Origin: Eustoma russellianum
Taxonomy: Eukaryota > Streptophyta > Magnoliopsida > Gentianales > Gentianaceae
Direction of reading: 5' to 3'
DNA length: 64,000 nt
NCBI GenBank assembly: GCA_036186865.1
Contig: AP025071.1
Location: 17,397,953 to 17,461,952, forward strand
The notes under the pieces are model-generated. The model was not told where the DNA came from. It worked only from the letters and a program-made list of their open reading frames with translations, and did no database searches. A program made the translations under genes and the position numbers. Position 1 is the stretch's first letter; the number at the start of each line of letters is the position of its first letter. Positions 34,030 to 46,656 of the stretch are shown piece after piece.

Positions 34030-34180
34030 CGAGGTAATCCTACCACACGCCCCGTCAGGCCACACGTCCCATCGGGCCACACGCCTCATAGGACCACGCG
34101 TTCTGTAGGACCACACGCCTCATAGGGCCACACGTTCCGTAGGACCACACGCCTCATAAGGCCACACGTTCTGAAGGACA
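34030..34180. repeat. Minisatellite, CCACACG-based
   Basis: About four imperfect units of roughly 34-35 bp, each made of two half-units (GGACCACACGCCTCATA and GGCCACACGTTCCGTA types). It lies inside the proposed LTR. Confidence 0.8.
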
Positions 34181-34982
34181 ATGCACGTGTCATGAAATGC
34201 AAACAAAATATGTCACATAACACAATTTTCCTTTTCCTCTTCTATTCACTCATTTTCATATTTCAATAATTTTTCTTATCTCCTCTTAAATAATTTTAAA
34301 TCATTACTCTCTTAAATACACTTATAAATGTATTTACCTATTAATGAAATTATTTATCTTTACTTTTGTTTTCCTAAGTATCTTTAAATATGTTTTAAGT
34401 ATTTATGAATTTATGTGAAATATATATATTTTTTTAAAAAAACTGAAATCCGATATAATTTTTTTTTAACATTTCAGAAAGTGTTTTAATTATCTATTTT
34501 TTTTATTTAATGGTACAACAACCCCTTTACTAATTTCTGTTTTGTTTTTTTTTATCTTCAAGAATTACTCTTGTTTTAATTAAAATTAACTTAATAGCCA
34601 AACCAAAACAAAACCCCAAACCAATTTCCCTTCCCAGCACAATCCCGCCAGCCTCCCCTCCCAGCGCCCTGCCCCAGCCCGCCAGCCAATCCCTTTCTTT
34701 CCCTTTCCCTTTTCGGGCCTTCTTCTGCCAGCATCCAAGCTGGCCCAAAGTTCACCTTTTATTTATTTTATTTTTTTCCTTTTTTCCTTCTGCTTGGGCC
34801 GAAACCTCCCCAGCCCATTACCGAAACCAACCCTTTTTTTTTGTCCTGACCTGCTACGAAATTCCAGGCCAGTTTTCCTTTCTCTACTTCCCTCAACCCA
34901 AATTAAAATATCCCAATCTCAATTATATTACTAATTTAACTACCAAACTTTTACTTAACACATATAATCTTAAAATCATGAA

Positions 34983-34988
<6 letters not shown>

Positions 34989-35050
<62 letters not shown>
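34989..35050. repeat. (TA)n microsatellite
   Basis: About 30 uninterrupted TA units. Confidence 0.95.
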
Positions 35051-35053
<3 letters not shown>

Positions 35054-35429
35054 ACATGTATAACGTTTTTATGCTACAAAGAAAACAATCAAAACATGTA
35101 ATATATCAAATTGAATTATAATATGTAAATTAACAATAAATGAAGCATATAGCAAATAGATCACATATATAAAATCAGCTCAAAAAAGAAAGAGGCTACC
35201 TACATTTTGGTTTAAGCCTAACAATATTGGTGGTGATATGGTGGTGTTGGTGGTGATATTGATCTTCTCCTCCACCTTCTCCTCCTTTCTCTTCTTCCTT
35301 ATTCTTTTCTTTTTTTTATTTCCCTTCTCTTAGCTTCCCACGGCACCTTCCTTTCTTCTTCTATTCTTTTCCTTTCTCAATCTTGATGCTGTGTCTTTTT
35401 GTTTACAAAAAATTTTGTTGGCCGAATGG

Positions 35430-35432
<3 letters not shown>

Positions 35433-35503
<71 letters not shown>
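35433..35503. repeat. (TA)n microsatellite
   Basis: About 35 uninterrupted TA units, 400 bp from the previous run. The frames that read Tyr-Ile repeats here are artefacts. Confidence 0.95.
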
Positions 35504-35508
<5 letters not shown>

Positions 35509-36320
35509 GAAGTGAATGTTTCATCTCCCAAGTAGATAGAAGATAAAAAAAATTATGATATAGATAATTAGCATTTAATGGCTATTAAAAACAATTTAAT
35601 GGTGGGGTTATTTAAAGAGTTTTTTTAATATTATGTCATTATTTTTTATTTTTTTAAATAAACTCGCACTTGTATTATTGAAAAGCCTCCGTTGTGGTGG
35701 AAGGGAACCATATTACATCAAATGTATCATATGTAAAAAGATAATGAAGGAAATTTAAAATTACCAACCTCCAATCATATATGATATGCCGCATTAAAAC
35801 CTTGCCAGGTAAAACCACCCTTGTGGATAAAACCCTGGCGAAGGAAAAAGCGTACATATTTATATGGTTGGAATGCATTAGCAAGCGAATTACAAAGGAG
35901 AAAGAATAAAGTAACAAAAGCATGTGCTCCCATATTTGTCGAGTCTCACAATGGCAGTGATGATAGCAGTGCAGCGACATCCTCGAATTGCAGCGAAGTG
36001 TAGCAAAAGTGATGTGTCATTATTTTTTATTCTTGTCTCTTTTGTGTAACAAAAACTTTAGTCATTTTGTCATATTTCATAATTTATATCTTATCTATAT
36101 CGAATCACACATATATGTATATATGTACACAAACATATATACGCACGGAGATACGCGATTCCACTTTATTGAAACCTAAAAGCCTTTTCACATCTTACCA
36201 TGTAACCAATAAAATAATAAGGATAGGGATAATCAAAAATTTTCATGCCAAGCGGCTTCGGGATAAACCTAATACGCAAACCAATTTTATCTTCTCATGT
36301 AATCAATAAAATTCAACAGT

Positions 36321-36480
36321 TAAGGTGGTTACTTTGTGTCTTTGAGATCGTGAGTTTGAGTCGCAGAAACAGCCTCTTGCATAAAGTGCAGTATAATGTT
36401 GTGTATATAGATAGCGAAATAATCCGGTCTCTCCTCAAACCCTATGCAAACACGAGAGACTAGTGCACCGAGAATGATTT
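36321..36480 (+). mobile_element. Au-like SINE
   Basis: GATCGTGAGTTTGAGTCGCA (B-box region), GAAACAGCCTCTTGCATAAA, an AT-rich core, CCGGTCTCTCCTCAAACCCT and TAGTGCACCGAGAATG at the end, in the order of Au SINEs. The 5' A-box part is weak. Confidence 0.8.
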
Positions 36481-36489
36481 TTTTATTTG

Positions 36490-37386
36490 GTCATTGAATT
36501 TATTTGTTTTGCATGTATACCTAGTCGAGGGTTGTTTACAGACGACTCACGTTCTGACTAGTCGATTGCGGTCAAAATTGAGTGTTCGGGCTTTAAGAAG
36601 CCGGCCATCTGTTTGACATACCATCCGTTAGTAATTGATTTTATTTAAGTCTTTTTTTTTTTGTTTTACAACTCATACTTAACTTAAACATCAGTCATTC
36701 CACTTGCGTAGTCACCTATTTAGTTATGTTTCATATAATTTGTCGTTTGTATCTCTTACCTGATTCTAAGTTATTATTGATAAAAGGATTACGATCCACA
36801 TATAGCATATAGCATAAATACTACCAGAGTAAATATAATATCTTTTAGTGGGACATCCTGTAGGTTGTATATTGTAAAAAATCTTTCAGTTTATTCTACT
36901 ATTATACTACATGGAATATAAAAAATTATAAAATAATAAAGAAAATGAACAAGATTATTTTAGCAAGCTATAACGGGATGTCCTACATGACTGTAGTGTT
37001 TCTCATATTGTAATTTCTTTTAATTGTTCAGTTAACTGCAGTATCCTTAAAATGTTAATTTAGTTAAACTTTTGAAGAGGGCCTTGTTTTTACACATAAA
37101 AGGGGAAAATGGGATAGAAAATGGACTAAAAAAAATTCCTGTCTCTAATTGCATCGTACAAAGAGAAAAGAAATTGTTCTCCTAATGAGTTTTGCCTCAT
37201 TAAAATTTATCAGTATTCTATTATTTCATCAACCAAGCAACGCATTGAATTAGTCTAAGACAATTATCCATTTAGCTTATAAGATTATCATCCTACTGAG
37301 GACTGTTTGGCTAACTACCTTACATGATATTTTGTAGACAAAGTACACGCTGATCAACTTGCACATCTTCAAAGCAGGAATAACCG
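36490..37386. other. Non-coding, nothing recognised
   Basis: AT-rich DNA. No open frame with family motifs. Confidence 0.5.
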
Positions 37387-37594
37387 TGTTCAATATGGAT
37401 TTTGTGAATGAAATTCGTATTTCATTGATGTTCAAATATGCAATCTCACCTATATATATTATAATCGCTTCTACTAATTTTGGATTGTAGTCAATACAGT
37501 AAAATACACTAATTATAGAATTATTCTTCTTCCATGATTGGCATGATTTGATTGTGATTTCTCTTTATTTGCTCCCTCAACATGTCGCTTAACA
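37387..37594 (-). repeat. 3' LTR of decayed copia element (short LTR)
   Basis: Plus-strand ends TGTTCAATATGG and CTTAACA; on minus it follows a purine-rich CTTGAAGAGCAG tract. It resembles 47515 to about 47720 over most of its length (GGATTTTGTGAAT, CTCACCTATATATA, TTTGATTGTGATTT). About 208 bp. Confidence 0.65.
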
Positions 37595-37599
37595 CTGCT

Positions 37600-40500
37600 C
37601 TTCAAGTTAGGTAGTGGACCCACTGATGCTTAACTTGCACAATATTGAGTCGAATAACTTTCCAGTGACTGCTTTTGTGAGAATGGCTGGCACCTGATCT
37701 TCAGACTTCACAAACAGAAGTTCAACGGTTCCTTATTCAATATTCTCTTTTATAAAATGTCGATCTACTTCTGCATATTTTGTTCTATCGTACTGCAATG
37801 GGCTATCAGAGATGCTAATCGCTGCCTTATCGTCGCACATGAGTTGAGTTGAAAGTTTTAATGGAAACGCGATCTCAGTCATTAATGTTTTCAACCATAG
37901 AACCTCCCTTATGTCTTTCGCAAATCCTATGAACTCTACTTCTCTGCTGGATAGTGTCACCATCTTTTGCTTTTTTTACTTCTCCATGTGACTAGATTTT
38001 CTTCCACCGGGACGAAATACCCTGAGGTAGGCCATCGATCATTCGGGTTACCTATCCTAATCTGCATCAGTGAAAACTTCAACATATAGGTGTTTAATCT
38101 TCCAGAATATGATCCCCCTCTATGGTATCCGTTTTAACTATCGATCTGTCTAACTGCCTCTATATGTTGTTATTGATGCTGATGCATAAACTGACACACT
38201 ATTCCGACAGTATACGCAATGTCAGACCTTGTGTGAGAAAGATATATCAGTTTTGCCATTAACGTTTGGTATTTTTCTTGATTGCCAGTGGAGCGCTTTC
38301 TTCTATTATCAACTTGTGGTTTGTCATCATCGCAGTATCACTTAGTCTACAGCAGATCAACCCCAACTTCGATCAACAGGCGTAGGATGTATTTCTGTTG
38401 GGAGATAAAAATTCCTCCTTTTGCACGAAGAATCTCAATCCTTAGAAAATATTGTAACCTTATGAGGTCTTTCATCTCAAATTCCATGAAGAAATTCTTC
38501 TTCACTCAATTTCTTCCTTGTCGCTTCCAGTTATAATCATATTATCCTCATATATGATCAAACATGTGATTAAATCTCTATTTTTCTTGAAGAAGAATAT
38601 ATGATCAACATTGCTTTTTGTGTATCCATTCAATTTCATTACAACTATAACACGAGAAAACTATTTCAATCCATAGAGAGCCTGTTTCAACTTACATACT
38701 TCATTTTTTGTAAACTCTCCCGAGAAACCTGGTGGTATCTTTATATGTACATGTTCTTTAAACTTCCTCTGTAAAAAGACATTCTCAATGTCGAACTGAT
38801 TAAATGACCAGTCATTATTTGCTATTACCAAAAATAGCACCATACGGTATAAATCTTAGCCACCGTAGAGAATGTATCTAAGTAATCAATACTACATGTG
38901 TGTGTATATTCCTTCACCACTAACCTTGCTTTGTATCGCTCAATTATGCCATCCGTCTTGTATTTAATGGTACAAACCGACCTGCACCCAACTGGTTTCT
39001 TTTTCTGGTACGACGCATTTTTCCATGTGGCATTCTTCTATAGGGCCTCCATCTCTATTCCTAGGCCCTTCGCCATTCAATTGTCTTACTCGCTTCCTGT
39101 ACTGTCTTGGGAATAAATTTCAAAAGAAGAGTTACTGAGAAAGTCCGTGCACTATCTGTCACTCTTTCTTTGGTTATGTTGACTGTGTATCTAGAATTTT
39201 GAGGCACATACTCATGTGAGTACCAATCAAAGGGGACTCATCTGTTACTCTTGCAAGGCGAAATATACCTTTCTTTCTTTGGATACTTCTATATTAGTAT
39301 CAACAGTATCATCATTAGTCATAGGAGAGGAAGTATCTGAAGTAAGTGCTATTTTACTCACCTCTTGTTGGACATTATGCAATGGTGGATCAGTGGTAGG
39401 TATGAGTTCATTGGTCTCCATTGCATTGATGGTTGGTCTTGCGGAAATAGGAATATTGTTTGGAATAAAAGTGGTCTTTGGAATGAGAATAGTGTTTGGA
39501 ATAGTATCTGAAGTAATTGGAATACTCAACCTATCTAATGCATCATTCGTAATCTCTCCCTGAGTATGAGGTTGGCTTAGATAGAAAAAATTGTATCAAG
39601 AAAAATCACAATCCATGATGACGTAGATGCGATGGGTAATTAGGTTGTAACAGTTGTACCTTTTCTGATGAATTGCATATCTCACAAATACACATTTAAT
39701 AGCGCGTGGATCAAGTTTACATCTTTTATGTTTTAAAACATGGACAAATACGGAGCAATCAAAGATAATGGGGGAAGGGTTAATAAATGTGGTATCGGTG
39801 TTTGGTTTACAGGACTTGGAGATGAGTTTTGTGGTCAAAGATTTTCGTGGATAAGCTATAAGAAGATAAGCAGACGTGGCAACCGCTTTAGGTCCTAGGT
39901 ATCGGGGAACACTGGATTCAAGCATTATGGCTCTAGTCATTTCAAGGAGAATGCGGTCTTTTCATCCCGCAATACCATTTTGTTAGGGTGTATTAGGACA
40001 AGAAGTTCTCCGCCATTATTTGATCGAAGAATTTGGATTTTCTAATTGAATTAGGTTTGAATCATTCGGAAACAATTAGCAAAAGACAAAAACAAGGATA
40101 TATCGGTACTACACAGTTAAGTTCTTTTGGTAATTGACTTATTAAAAGTAACTTGGATGACAATGTAGAGACGTAAAGACAATTATTTAATTTTATCTTT
40201 CGAGAAAAAAACAACAGAATCGCCTCCCGAAACTTCTACCAGTTTTGTACTGGCTGTCTCAATATGAGATTTGGTAGGTGTGGGCAAATGCATGAAATCT
40301 TTAGAGTCATAGACCAGGTTTGATGGACTTTGGATTTAACTGGACTTTTCGAGGTCTTAGACCAGGTTTGATGGACTTTGGGTAACTTTGTAATTTTTCA
40401 AATTCTCGAGGGTAAATGTGCTAAAGCGAAGGATTCTGTAGGCAATTCTGGATATTTTTCATACTTCTGGGACAATTCCATAAATGCAGGAGTTTTAGGG

Positions 40501-41357
40501 CGAATCTACAGAATCTGAAATATTTTGGGAGGGATGCGTAAATTCTATAAAAAAGGAGAGCCGAATTGCATCTTTAAAGACTAAAGGATTGGGATTGTGA
40601 TTGGGATTTAACCCATGGTACCTCCTTTCATTTTTTCTCTACCTCCATCCTTATTCCTCTCGGTGTCTTTCTCTCGGGCCCGGTTCTTTTCTTCGGCTAC
40701 ATGCCGGATGCACCGTCGGTTCTTTCTTCGCCGCAACCACGTCTGGTGGCTTTTGGGGGTGCCAGAGATGACAATCTTTTTCAATTTTGAATCCCCTCTG
40801 CTCCCTCTTCTTTCTCCGCCCCCAACCCGTCGTCTGCCTCTTTTTTCCTTGGCTGCTTTGCTGCTGCTGTGTCTGTCCATCGGGCAGCCGCCGCCGCTGC
40901 TGGTGGTCCACGGGTGCCCACGATGATGGCTCCCTTCTCATTGTTTGTACACCTACATAGTACCAGTGGTGGTGCTTTCTCGGTTGCCAAAGCCTTCTCC
41001 GCTCGAGTGATTGGTTTTCATTGTTTTGAACTAATTGAAAGAAAGCAGAAAATACATTTAACATTCATGTCGGTACCTTTGATGCTATTGTTGAAATTGA
41101 ACTAGATACTAGAGCAATGTTTTGTATCCGGACTATGATTAACAATTGTTTTTTTTTCCTCAGTCCTAATTTGTTTGGCTGAAGTAGCTTTATGTGGCTC
41201 TTATTTTTTCCTATGGGGTTTTTTTTTCCTTCTGTGGATTGTTTTTTGGTTGTGTACTGTTTGGCTGTGTTGCTGGACCAATTTCTGGTCACTAGGTCCA
41301 GGGAGGTAATCGGGACGATGCTGGGCTTGTTCTGAATAAGATTAATAGTGTTTAGAT
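37600..41357 (-). pseudogene. Decayed minus-strand copia element, pol remnants
   Basis: Reading on minus from 41357 down: an untranslated or unrecognised GC-rich stretch (about 41050-40600) and integrase C-terminal region (39940-39596; PRYLGPKAVATSAYL, RAIKCVFVRYAIHQKRYNCY). RT follows (38843-38661; NQFDIENVFLQRKFKEHV, IPPGF, LYGLK), then RNase H (37963-37733; LSSREVEFIGFA, CDDKAAISI, VDRHFIKE). The pieces are in the right order for a copia element but are separated by stops and frameshifts throughout. No RT YVDD box could be read. Gag is not recognised. The LTR pair 37387-37594 and about 47515-47720 would enclose it, with the 41358-47505 element inserted at its primer site. Confidence 0.8.
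40040..41357. other. Upstream part of the decayed copia element, no domain recognised
   Basis: Would correspond to gag and leader of the minus-strand copia element, but no zinc knuckle or gag motif is seen. It contains a 23-bp phrase repeated near 40310 and 40360 (AGACCAGGTTTGATGGACTT). The locally GC-rich stretch 40610-40930 gives frames on both strands, none with family motifs. Confidence 0.5.
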
Positions 41358-42229
41358 TGTTAGGAAAACCGAGATGAATGACAAACAAACAACACAAAAC
41401 GATTGCCGAGACGTGATCAAGATCACTGTCCTTAAAAGCAATTTCGCCTCCACCGGTGAGCAAGGTGAACTACAAGCGAATGCTTCTCAGGATTTAATGG
41501 CTTTCCTTGTTCGTTTGATCTACGAGAAAGGGAATGAACTTGCAAGTAGATGTGTATGAAAGTAGAGGAGAGGAAGGAGGAAGACTGCTGAAACTTTTCT
41601 GCACTAAAGAAAGTTGAAAGATAATTTCTATATCTTGTAAAATAGACAAGCCTTGTATATATAGGCTTTAGGATAGAAGAAAACATTGTTTAAACCAAGT
41701 CTCAGCAGTTTTCAGACATTCTAAGTTAGTTATCTAACATTCAGTTGTAAAGGGAGATAATTTTTGGACCAAAGGATGCAACTCAGCATGAAAGGTTCTG
41801 TCCGTTGGCACATCGATCGATCACATCGATCGATCGATGTCACTTCAATCAATCGATGTGATCGATCGAAGTCGGACAGAAACATTTCTTCATCCATTCT
41901 ACCTCACATAGATCGATCCATGTATCGATCGATCGATGTGATCGATCTATGTTGGACAGAAAGGTTCCAGTATTGCATCGTACTACATCGATCGATGTAC
42001 ACATCGATCGATCGATGTGTCTTACATTGATCGATCTATGTCCTCCAGAACACTTAAATTTATTCCAGCTTTCATTTGGTTCGATCCAACTTATACTTGG
42101 ATCGATCCAAGTGATATTATTCAAGTTAAAGATGTTCAAATCATCACTCAAACTCCCAAACAATATTACACATGTTTTTATATAAGTTTGGAACACATTT
42201 AAAAGTATTTTAACATACTTTTTCCAACA
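41358..42229 (-). repeat. 3' LTR of nested copia element
   Basis: 872 bp. Contains a minus-strand TATA-like CCTATATATACAAGG (plus 41651-41665 area) and, in the presumed U3, clustered ATCGATCGAT palindromes (about 41808-42110). Confidence 0.92.
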
Positions 42230-42813
42230 ATCTCCAACATGATCCAAACTTATATACAAACATTCCCGAACATTAATCAACTAACCTCTCTACTATCAAA
42301 CGAAGATAATGACACATAATGGACAATGACTTGCGTTTTGAATTGCCACTTAGTACAAGAAGTATATAAACGGAAATAAAATGACATTGATGTCTTGAAT
42401 CTTACCTCGCTATTGTTTATATAAACTTACAACTGACATGTCATTGACTAGCTTTAGGCAAGTTTGCGGTGTGGTGCGACATCGACCATGCACCCAGTCC
42501 CAGGTTTTTCATAAGTGCTCTAGTGAGTTGTTCCAAACTCTCATAGGAAGCGCCACCACCTTTACACTTATATATGTGAAATTCATCAAGTGTGTACTGC
42601 GCACACCACCATACAACATGGCTATGAATTTCATTAAGAGATTCTAATAAATCTCACCCTCTTTTATTCGCAGTAAATACTATCTTCAACAGCACCATAG
42701 GAAGAGACAAAACGATAGTACTTATAGAACTTTTATATGACTTGTTTTTACCACATTGAACCCCGTTCGTAGGATCTCTACTAATAGTGGGTTGGGTTGC
42801 CGTCATATAAAGT

Positions 42814-43455
42814 TCACAACAATGGAACCAATCTCATTCCCCTCGATGCTTGTTGGACTAACTTCTTGTTCAGTCCTTTAGTTAAGGGGTCTGCTAGATT
42901 CAACTCGGTTCTTACATACTCCAAGTTGATCACCCTTGAACTAATTAAATCCCGGACAATATTGTGTCTCAATCTAATATGTCGGCTCTTTCCGTTGTAG
43001 ATCTTATTCTTCGCTCGAGCGATTGCCACATGAGAATCACATCGTATAGAAACAGAAGGCATAGGATTATACCACAAAGGAATATCAACCAACAAATTCC
43101 TTAACCATTCAGCTTCTGTTGCAGCAAGTTCTAAAGCAATGAATTCCGAGTCCATAGTTGATTTTTCTATACATGTTTGTTTAGAAGATTTCCAAGATAT
43201 GGCTCTACTTAAAGTGAATACATAACCATTTGTTGAATTAATCTCATCATTATCCGACATCCAATTAGCATCACAGAAACCTTCTAATACAGCTGGAAAA
43301 CCACTAAACACAAGACAAAGATCCATTGTTCCTTTGATATATATCATTAATCTTTCTAGTGTCATCCAATGTTCACTATTTGGATTATGAGTATATCTCG
43401 CTAGCCTATTTACGGCGTAAGCTATGTCAGGTCTTGTGTAATTCATTAAATACAT
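42814..43455 (-). pseudogene. Nested copia element, RNase H domain
   Basis: Minus-strand RNase H end of pol: YTRPDIAYAVNRLARY, then FCDANWMSDNDEINST, STMDSEFIALELAATEAEWL and the C-terminal LADPLTKGLN. It is separated from RT by one TAA near 43486 (after NNSVS), a position where the family has Gln (CAA to TAA). RNase H would degrade the RNA of the RNA-DNA hybrid. Confidence 0.88.
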
Positions 43456-43485
43456 TACACTTCTAATTATTCTAGCATATTCAAC

Positions 43486-44238
43486 TTATGAAACACTATT
43501 GTTCCTACTTTTCTTTAAGTGTACAGCAGGATCATATGGTGTGCTTACGGGTTTAACATCAAAGAAGTTTAATCTTTTCAACATTTTCTCAACATAGTGA
43601 GATTGATATAATGCATAACCCACACAATTCTCGGCTAACTTTAAACCAAGTATTAAATCAGCCTTACCCATATCCTTCATATCAAAGACGGAAGATAAGA
43701 ATGATTTAGTACTATTCACAACATCCATATTGTTTCTAAAGATCAGCATATCGTCAACATATAAACATATGATGACACAACCAGAATTTTCAACTTTACT
43801 ATAAATGCACCGATCACTTTCATTCACAATATAACCGTTAGAAATCATAGCATTATCAAATTTTTCATGCCACTGTTTTGGTGCTTGTTTAAGACCATAC
43901 AAGGACTTCTTAAGTCTACACACCTTATGTTCTTTTCCTTGAACGATCATACCTTCTGGTTGATACATATATATCTCTTCATCTAGATCACCATTCAAAA
44001 AAGCCGTTTTAACATCCATTTGATGTATCACCAACTTATTAATGGAAGCTAGAGCCAATAAAACTCTAATAGACGTTATTCTTGCTACCGGTGAATATGT
44101 GTCAAAATAATCTATTCCCTCTTGTTGGGTAAAATCCTTGGCAACTAGCCTTACCTTAAACTTATCGATAGAGCCATCAACCTTTAGTTTCTTCCTAAAG
44201 ACCCATTTACAACTAATAGGCTTACATCCTCTAGGCAA
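43486..44238 (-). pseudogene. Nested copia element, reverse transcriptase domain
   Basis: Minus-strand RT: CKWVFRKKLKVDGSIDKFKV, HQMDVKTAFLNGDLDEEIYM, LYGLKQAPKQWHEKF and an intact YVDD box (ICLYVDDMLIF). About 250 codons open. The frame is cut upstream by a TGA (TGG to TGA, in NNT-stop-ELVELP), so the start shown is internal. Catalytic residues look intact, unlike the SIRE-like copy. Confidence 0.9.
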
Positions 44239-44250
44239 CTCTACTAGTTC

Positions 44251-45414
44251 TCAAGTATTGTTACTAAGAATCGACTCAAATTCACTATTTATAGCTTCTT
44301 TCCAAAACTTAACGTCTATGGAACTCATAGACTCTTTATATGTCTTAGGATCTTCTTCTAAAATAAAAGCAATAATAAAGTCGTCTCCAAATGATTTTTC
44401 AATCCTTTGTCTTTTGCTTCTTCTAGGTAAAGAAGCAATTTCGTCACTAGGTTTATTGCTAGATTCACCAAGTTCAAAACTAGTACTAGTCACCTTCTCT
44501 TTCTTCATTGGAAACTTAAGTTCAAACAATTCAGCATCCTTAGATTCCATAATTACACCATTATCTAAGGTCATAAACCTATATGCAGCACTATTCAAGG
44601 CATATCCCACAAACACACAGTCTCTAGTTTTGGAACCAATTTTATCCCTTTTGAACTTAGGAATTCCAACTTTGACTAAGCACCCTCACACTTTCAAATA
44701 ATTCAGGTTGGACGCATAACATTTCCAGAGTTCATATGGAGTCAAACTGGTTTTCTTATGTGGAATTCTATTAAGAATATGACATGCTGAAAGTATAGCC
44801 TCACCCCACATATTACTTGGCAATCCGGAGCTTAAGAGCATTGTATTCATCATATCTATAAGTGTCCTATTTTTCCTTTCAGCAATGCCATTGGATTGAG
44901 GAGTATACGAAGGTGTAAACTCATGTATAATGCCATTATCTTCACAAATTTTTTATAAAGACAAGGTACTATATTCACCTCCTCTATCCGACCTTACCTT
45001 TTTGATTCTTTTGTCTAGTTGATTCTCAACTTCATTCTTGTATTTAATAAACATACTTTCTGCTTCATCCTTGTTACTAAGTAAGTAAACCTTAGTAAAC
45101 CTGGAAAAATCATCTATAAAGGTAATGTAGTATCGTTTACCACCTTTACTCATAGTGTTCTTAAAGTCTCCTAGATTACTGTGAATCAATTGTAATTTCT
45201 CCGTTGCTCTATTTACCGACTTGAAGGGTTTCTTATGATGTTTCCCTTCAATACAATAATGAAACTTAGTTAGACTGTTCTCATTATTTATTTCAATTAG
45301 ATTGGTATTCTTTAACCTTCTAATTGCATCAGCATTAACGTGACCTAATCTAGCATGCCATAGATCAAAGGAATCAACAATATACACAGAACTAGATGCA
45401 TTCTTATTATTCAA
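44251..45414 (-). pseudogene. Nested copia element, integrase
   Basis: Minus-strand pre-integrase (LWHARLGHVNADAIRRL, CIEGKHHKKPF) and integrase core (FIDDFSRFTKVYLL, VRSDRGGEYSTLSL). A stop at 44953 falls where Gln or similar is expected. Then come NGIAERKNRT-type sequence in the next open part and the C-terminal CVFVGYALNSAAYRFM. The acidic residues of the D,D-35-E set appear present. Two or three single stops separate the parts. Confidence 0.88.
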
Positions 45415-45850
45415 ACAAACAACATCCAGAACAAATAAACCTCCCGAACAGAAACATTTCCCAATAAACTCCCCATCCTAGATAGAACAAGTTTATCGGA
45501 ATCAAAAACAAGCTTAATATTAGCGTTCAGAAGTGCTTCAAAAATCAGGTTCCTCCGAATGGTAGGAACATGTAGCACATTGCTCAACTCTAGCCTTTTA
45601 CCAGAAGTCAACTTAAGGAGCACTTTCCCCTCTCGATCACTCGGGTTGCTCGTGTGTCCTCTAGAAAGATCTGGTCTCCACTATCTATCTCTTGATAATC
45701 AAGAAATAGATCTCTGCTGGTTGCAATTTGTCTGGTGGCTCCAGTGTCCACCACCCATTCTGTTGCATCTCCTACAAGGTTTACCTCATCAACGAAGACT
45801 GTAGCAATTGTCTCTTCTTCAATGTATGAACGTCCTTCAGCAAGGTTGTC
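45411..45850 (-). pseudogene. Nested copia element, protease
   Basis: Minus strand shows WVVDTGATRQIATSRDLF with the catalytic DTG intact, followed by a broken stretch and the segment LELSNVLHVPTIRRNLI typical of the region between protease and integrase (45623-45411). Frameshifts and a stop lie between them. Confidence 0.8.
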
Positions 45851-45862
45851 TTGTCCGCTTGG

Positions 45863-46634
45863 CTAACCTTTTCGCTTGTTGCAAAAGAACGCCTTGTGTC
45901 TCTGCTTTCCGCACACCCAACAAGCTCCTTTTGATTGTGACTTAAAGCGTCCCTGCACTTGTGCTTTACCTTTGGCCTTGTTGGACTGAAATCTTGGCTT
46001 CTTGGCCGTATGTTCAACGACGTTGGTCTTAACACCACCTTCGACACCACTTGCGTCTTCAAGCTTGTTGTTTTCCTCTATCCGGATGTGTTTGATTACA
46101 CTATCCATAGAGAGCTTGGTATCATCATGCTTACCTCTCTTCTTATATTTATTCCAAGAAGAAGGAAGCTTCTCGATCAATGCAGCAGTTTGGAAGGTTT
46201 TCATCAATCTTGATCCCTTTCTGTTCTATGTTATCCACCAGTTGTTGAAACTAATGAATTTGATCATTGATGGATATGTGGTCAACCATTTGAAATTTGA
46301 GAAATTCGCTGACCACATATTTTCTCTTCCCTACATCCTCAGAACCATACTTGTTCTGAAGAGCTTTCCAAATTTCTTTCACTGATTGAAATTTGACATA
46401 GATATCAAACAGCGAATTCGAGAGGAAGTGAAGAATATGTCCTCTACATGTGATATTATCTGCATCATACTTGAGAGCTTCTCCATCATCAGTAGGTCTC
46501 TCCTTTGTCAAAACGTAGGAGACAGACAGCATCTCAAGGAAAAAGAGAACTTTCGCAGACCATCTCTTAAAGAACTTTCCATCGAAAGGCTCGAGCCTTG
46601 ACATATCAGGAACAACAGGTTGTTTGGTTGCCAT
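45863..46634 (-). pseudogene. Nested copia element, gag
   Basis: Minus-strand Gag from ATG 46634 (MATKQPVVPDMSRLEPFDGK). The UBN2/Retrotran_gag-like region includes KEIWKALQNKYGSEDVGKRK and a stop near 46251. The same protein continues in another frame (46207-45863; LIEKLPSSWNKYKKRGK). The zinc knuckle is CWVCGKQRHKAFFC, with Arg where Gly usually precedes His. Gag would package the element RNA. Confidence 0.88.
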
Positions 46635-46656
46635 TGCAGTAAATTGCTTTTAAGAT

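Larger units (their letters stand above)
33466..36051 (-). mobile_element. Probable solo LTR of a gypsy element
   Basis: The left end TGTAGCGCTCC, then CGGTGCATCCGCCGTAGTCT and CTACGAGGACTGCAAG, matches the left end of the 50326-54018 LTR; both later have a TCACTCAGTAGGTT-like phrase. The proposed right end, GTGTAACA at 36051, reads TGTTAC on the minus strand as in the other LTR. It is followed by AAAAC, which also precedes the left end (33461-33465). Because AAAAC is a simple word and 35640-36050 looks different, the right border is uncertain. No internal domain is present, so a solo or truncated LTR is likeliest. Confidence 0.5.

Noticed and set aside
35330..35524. Tyr-Ile repeat protein
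   Set aside because: Translation of a (TA)n microsatellite.
40608..41064. Overlapping GC-rich frames on both strands as a host gene
   Set aside because: Three frames are open at once with biased composition and no domain; it lies in the leader/gag interval of a decayed copia element.
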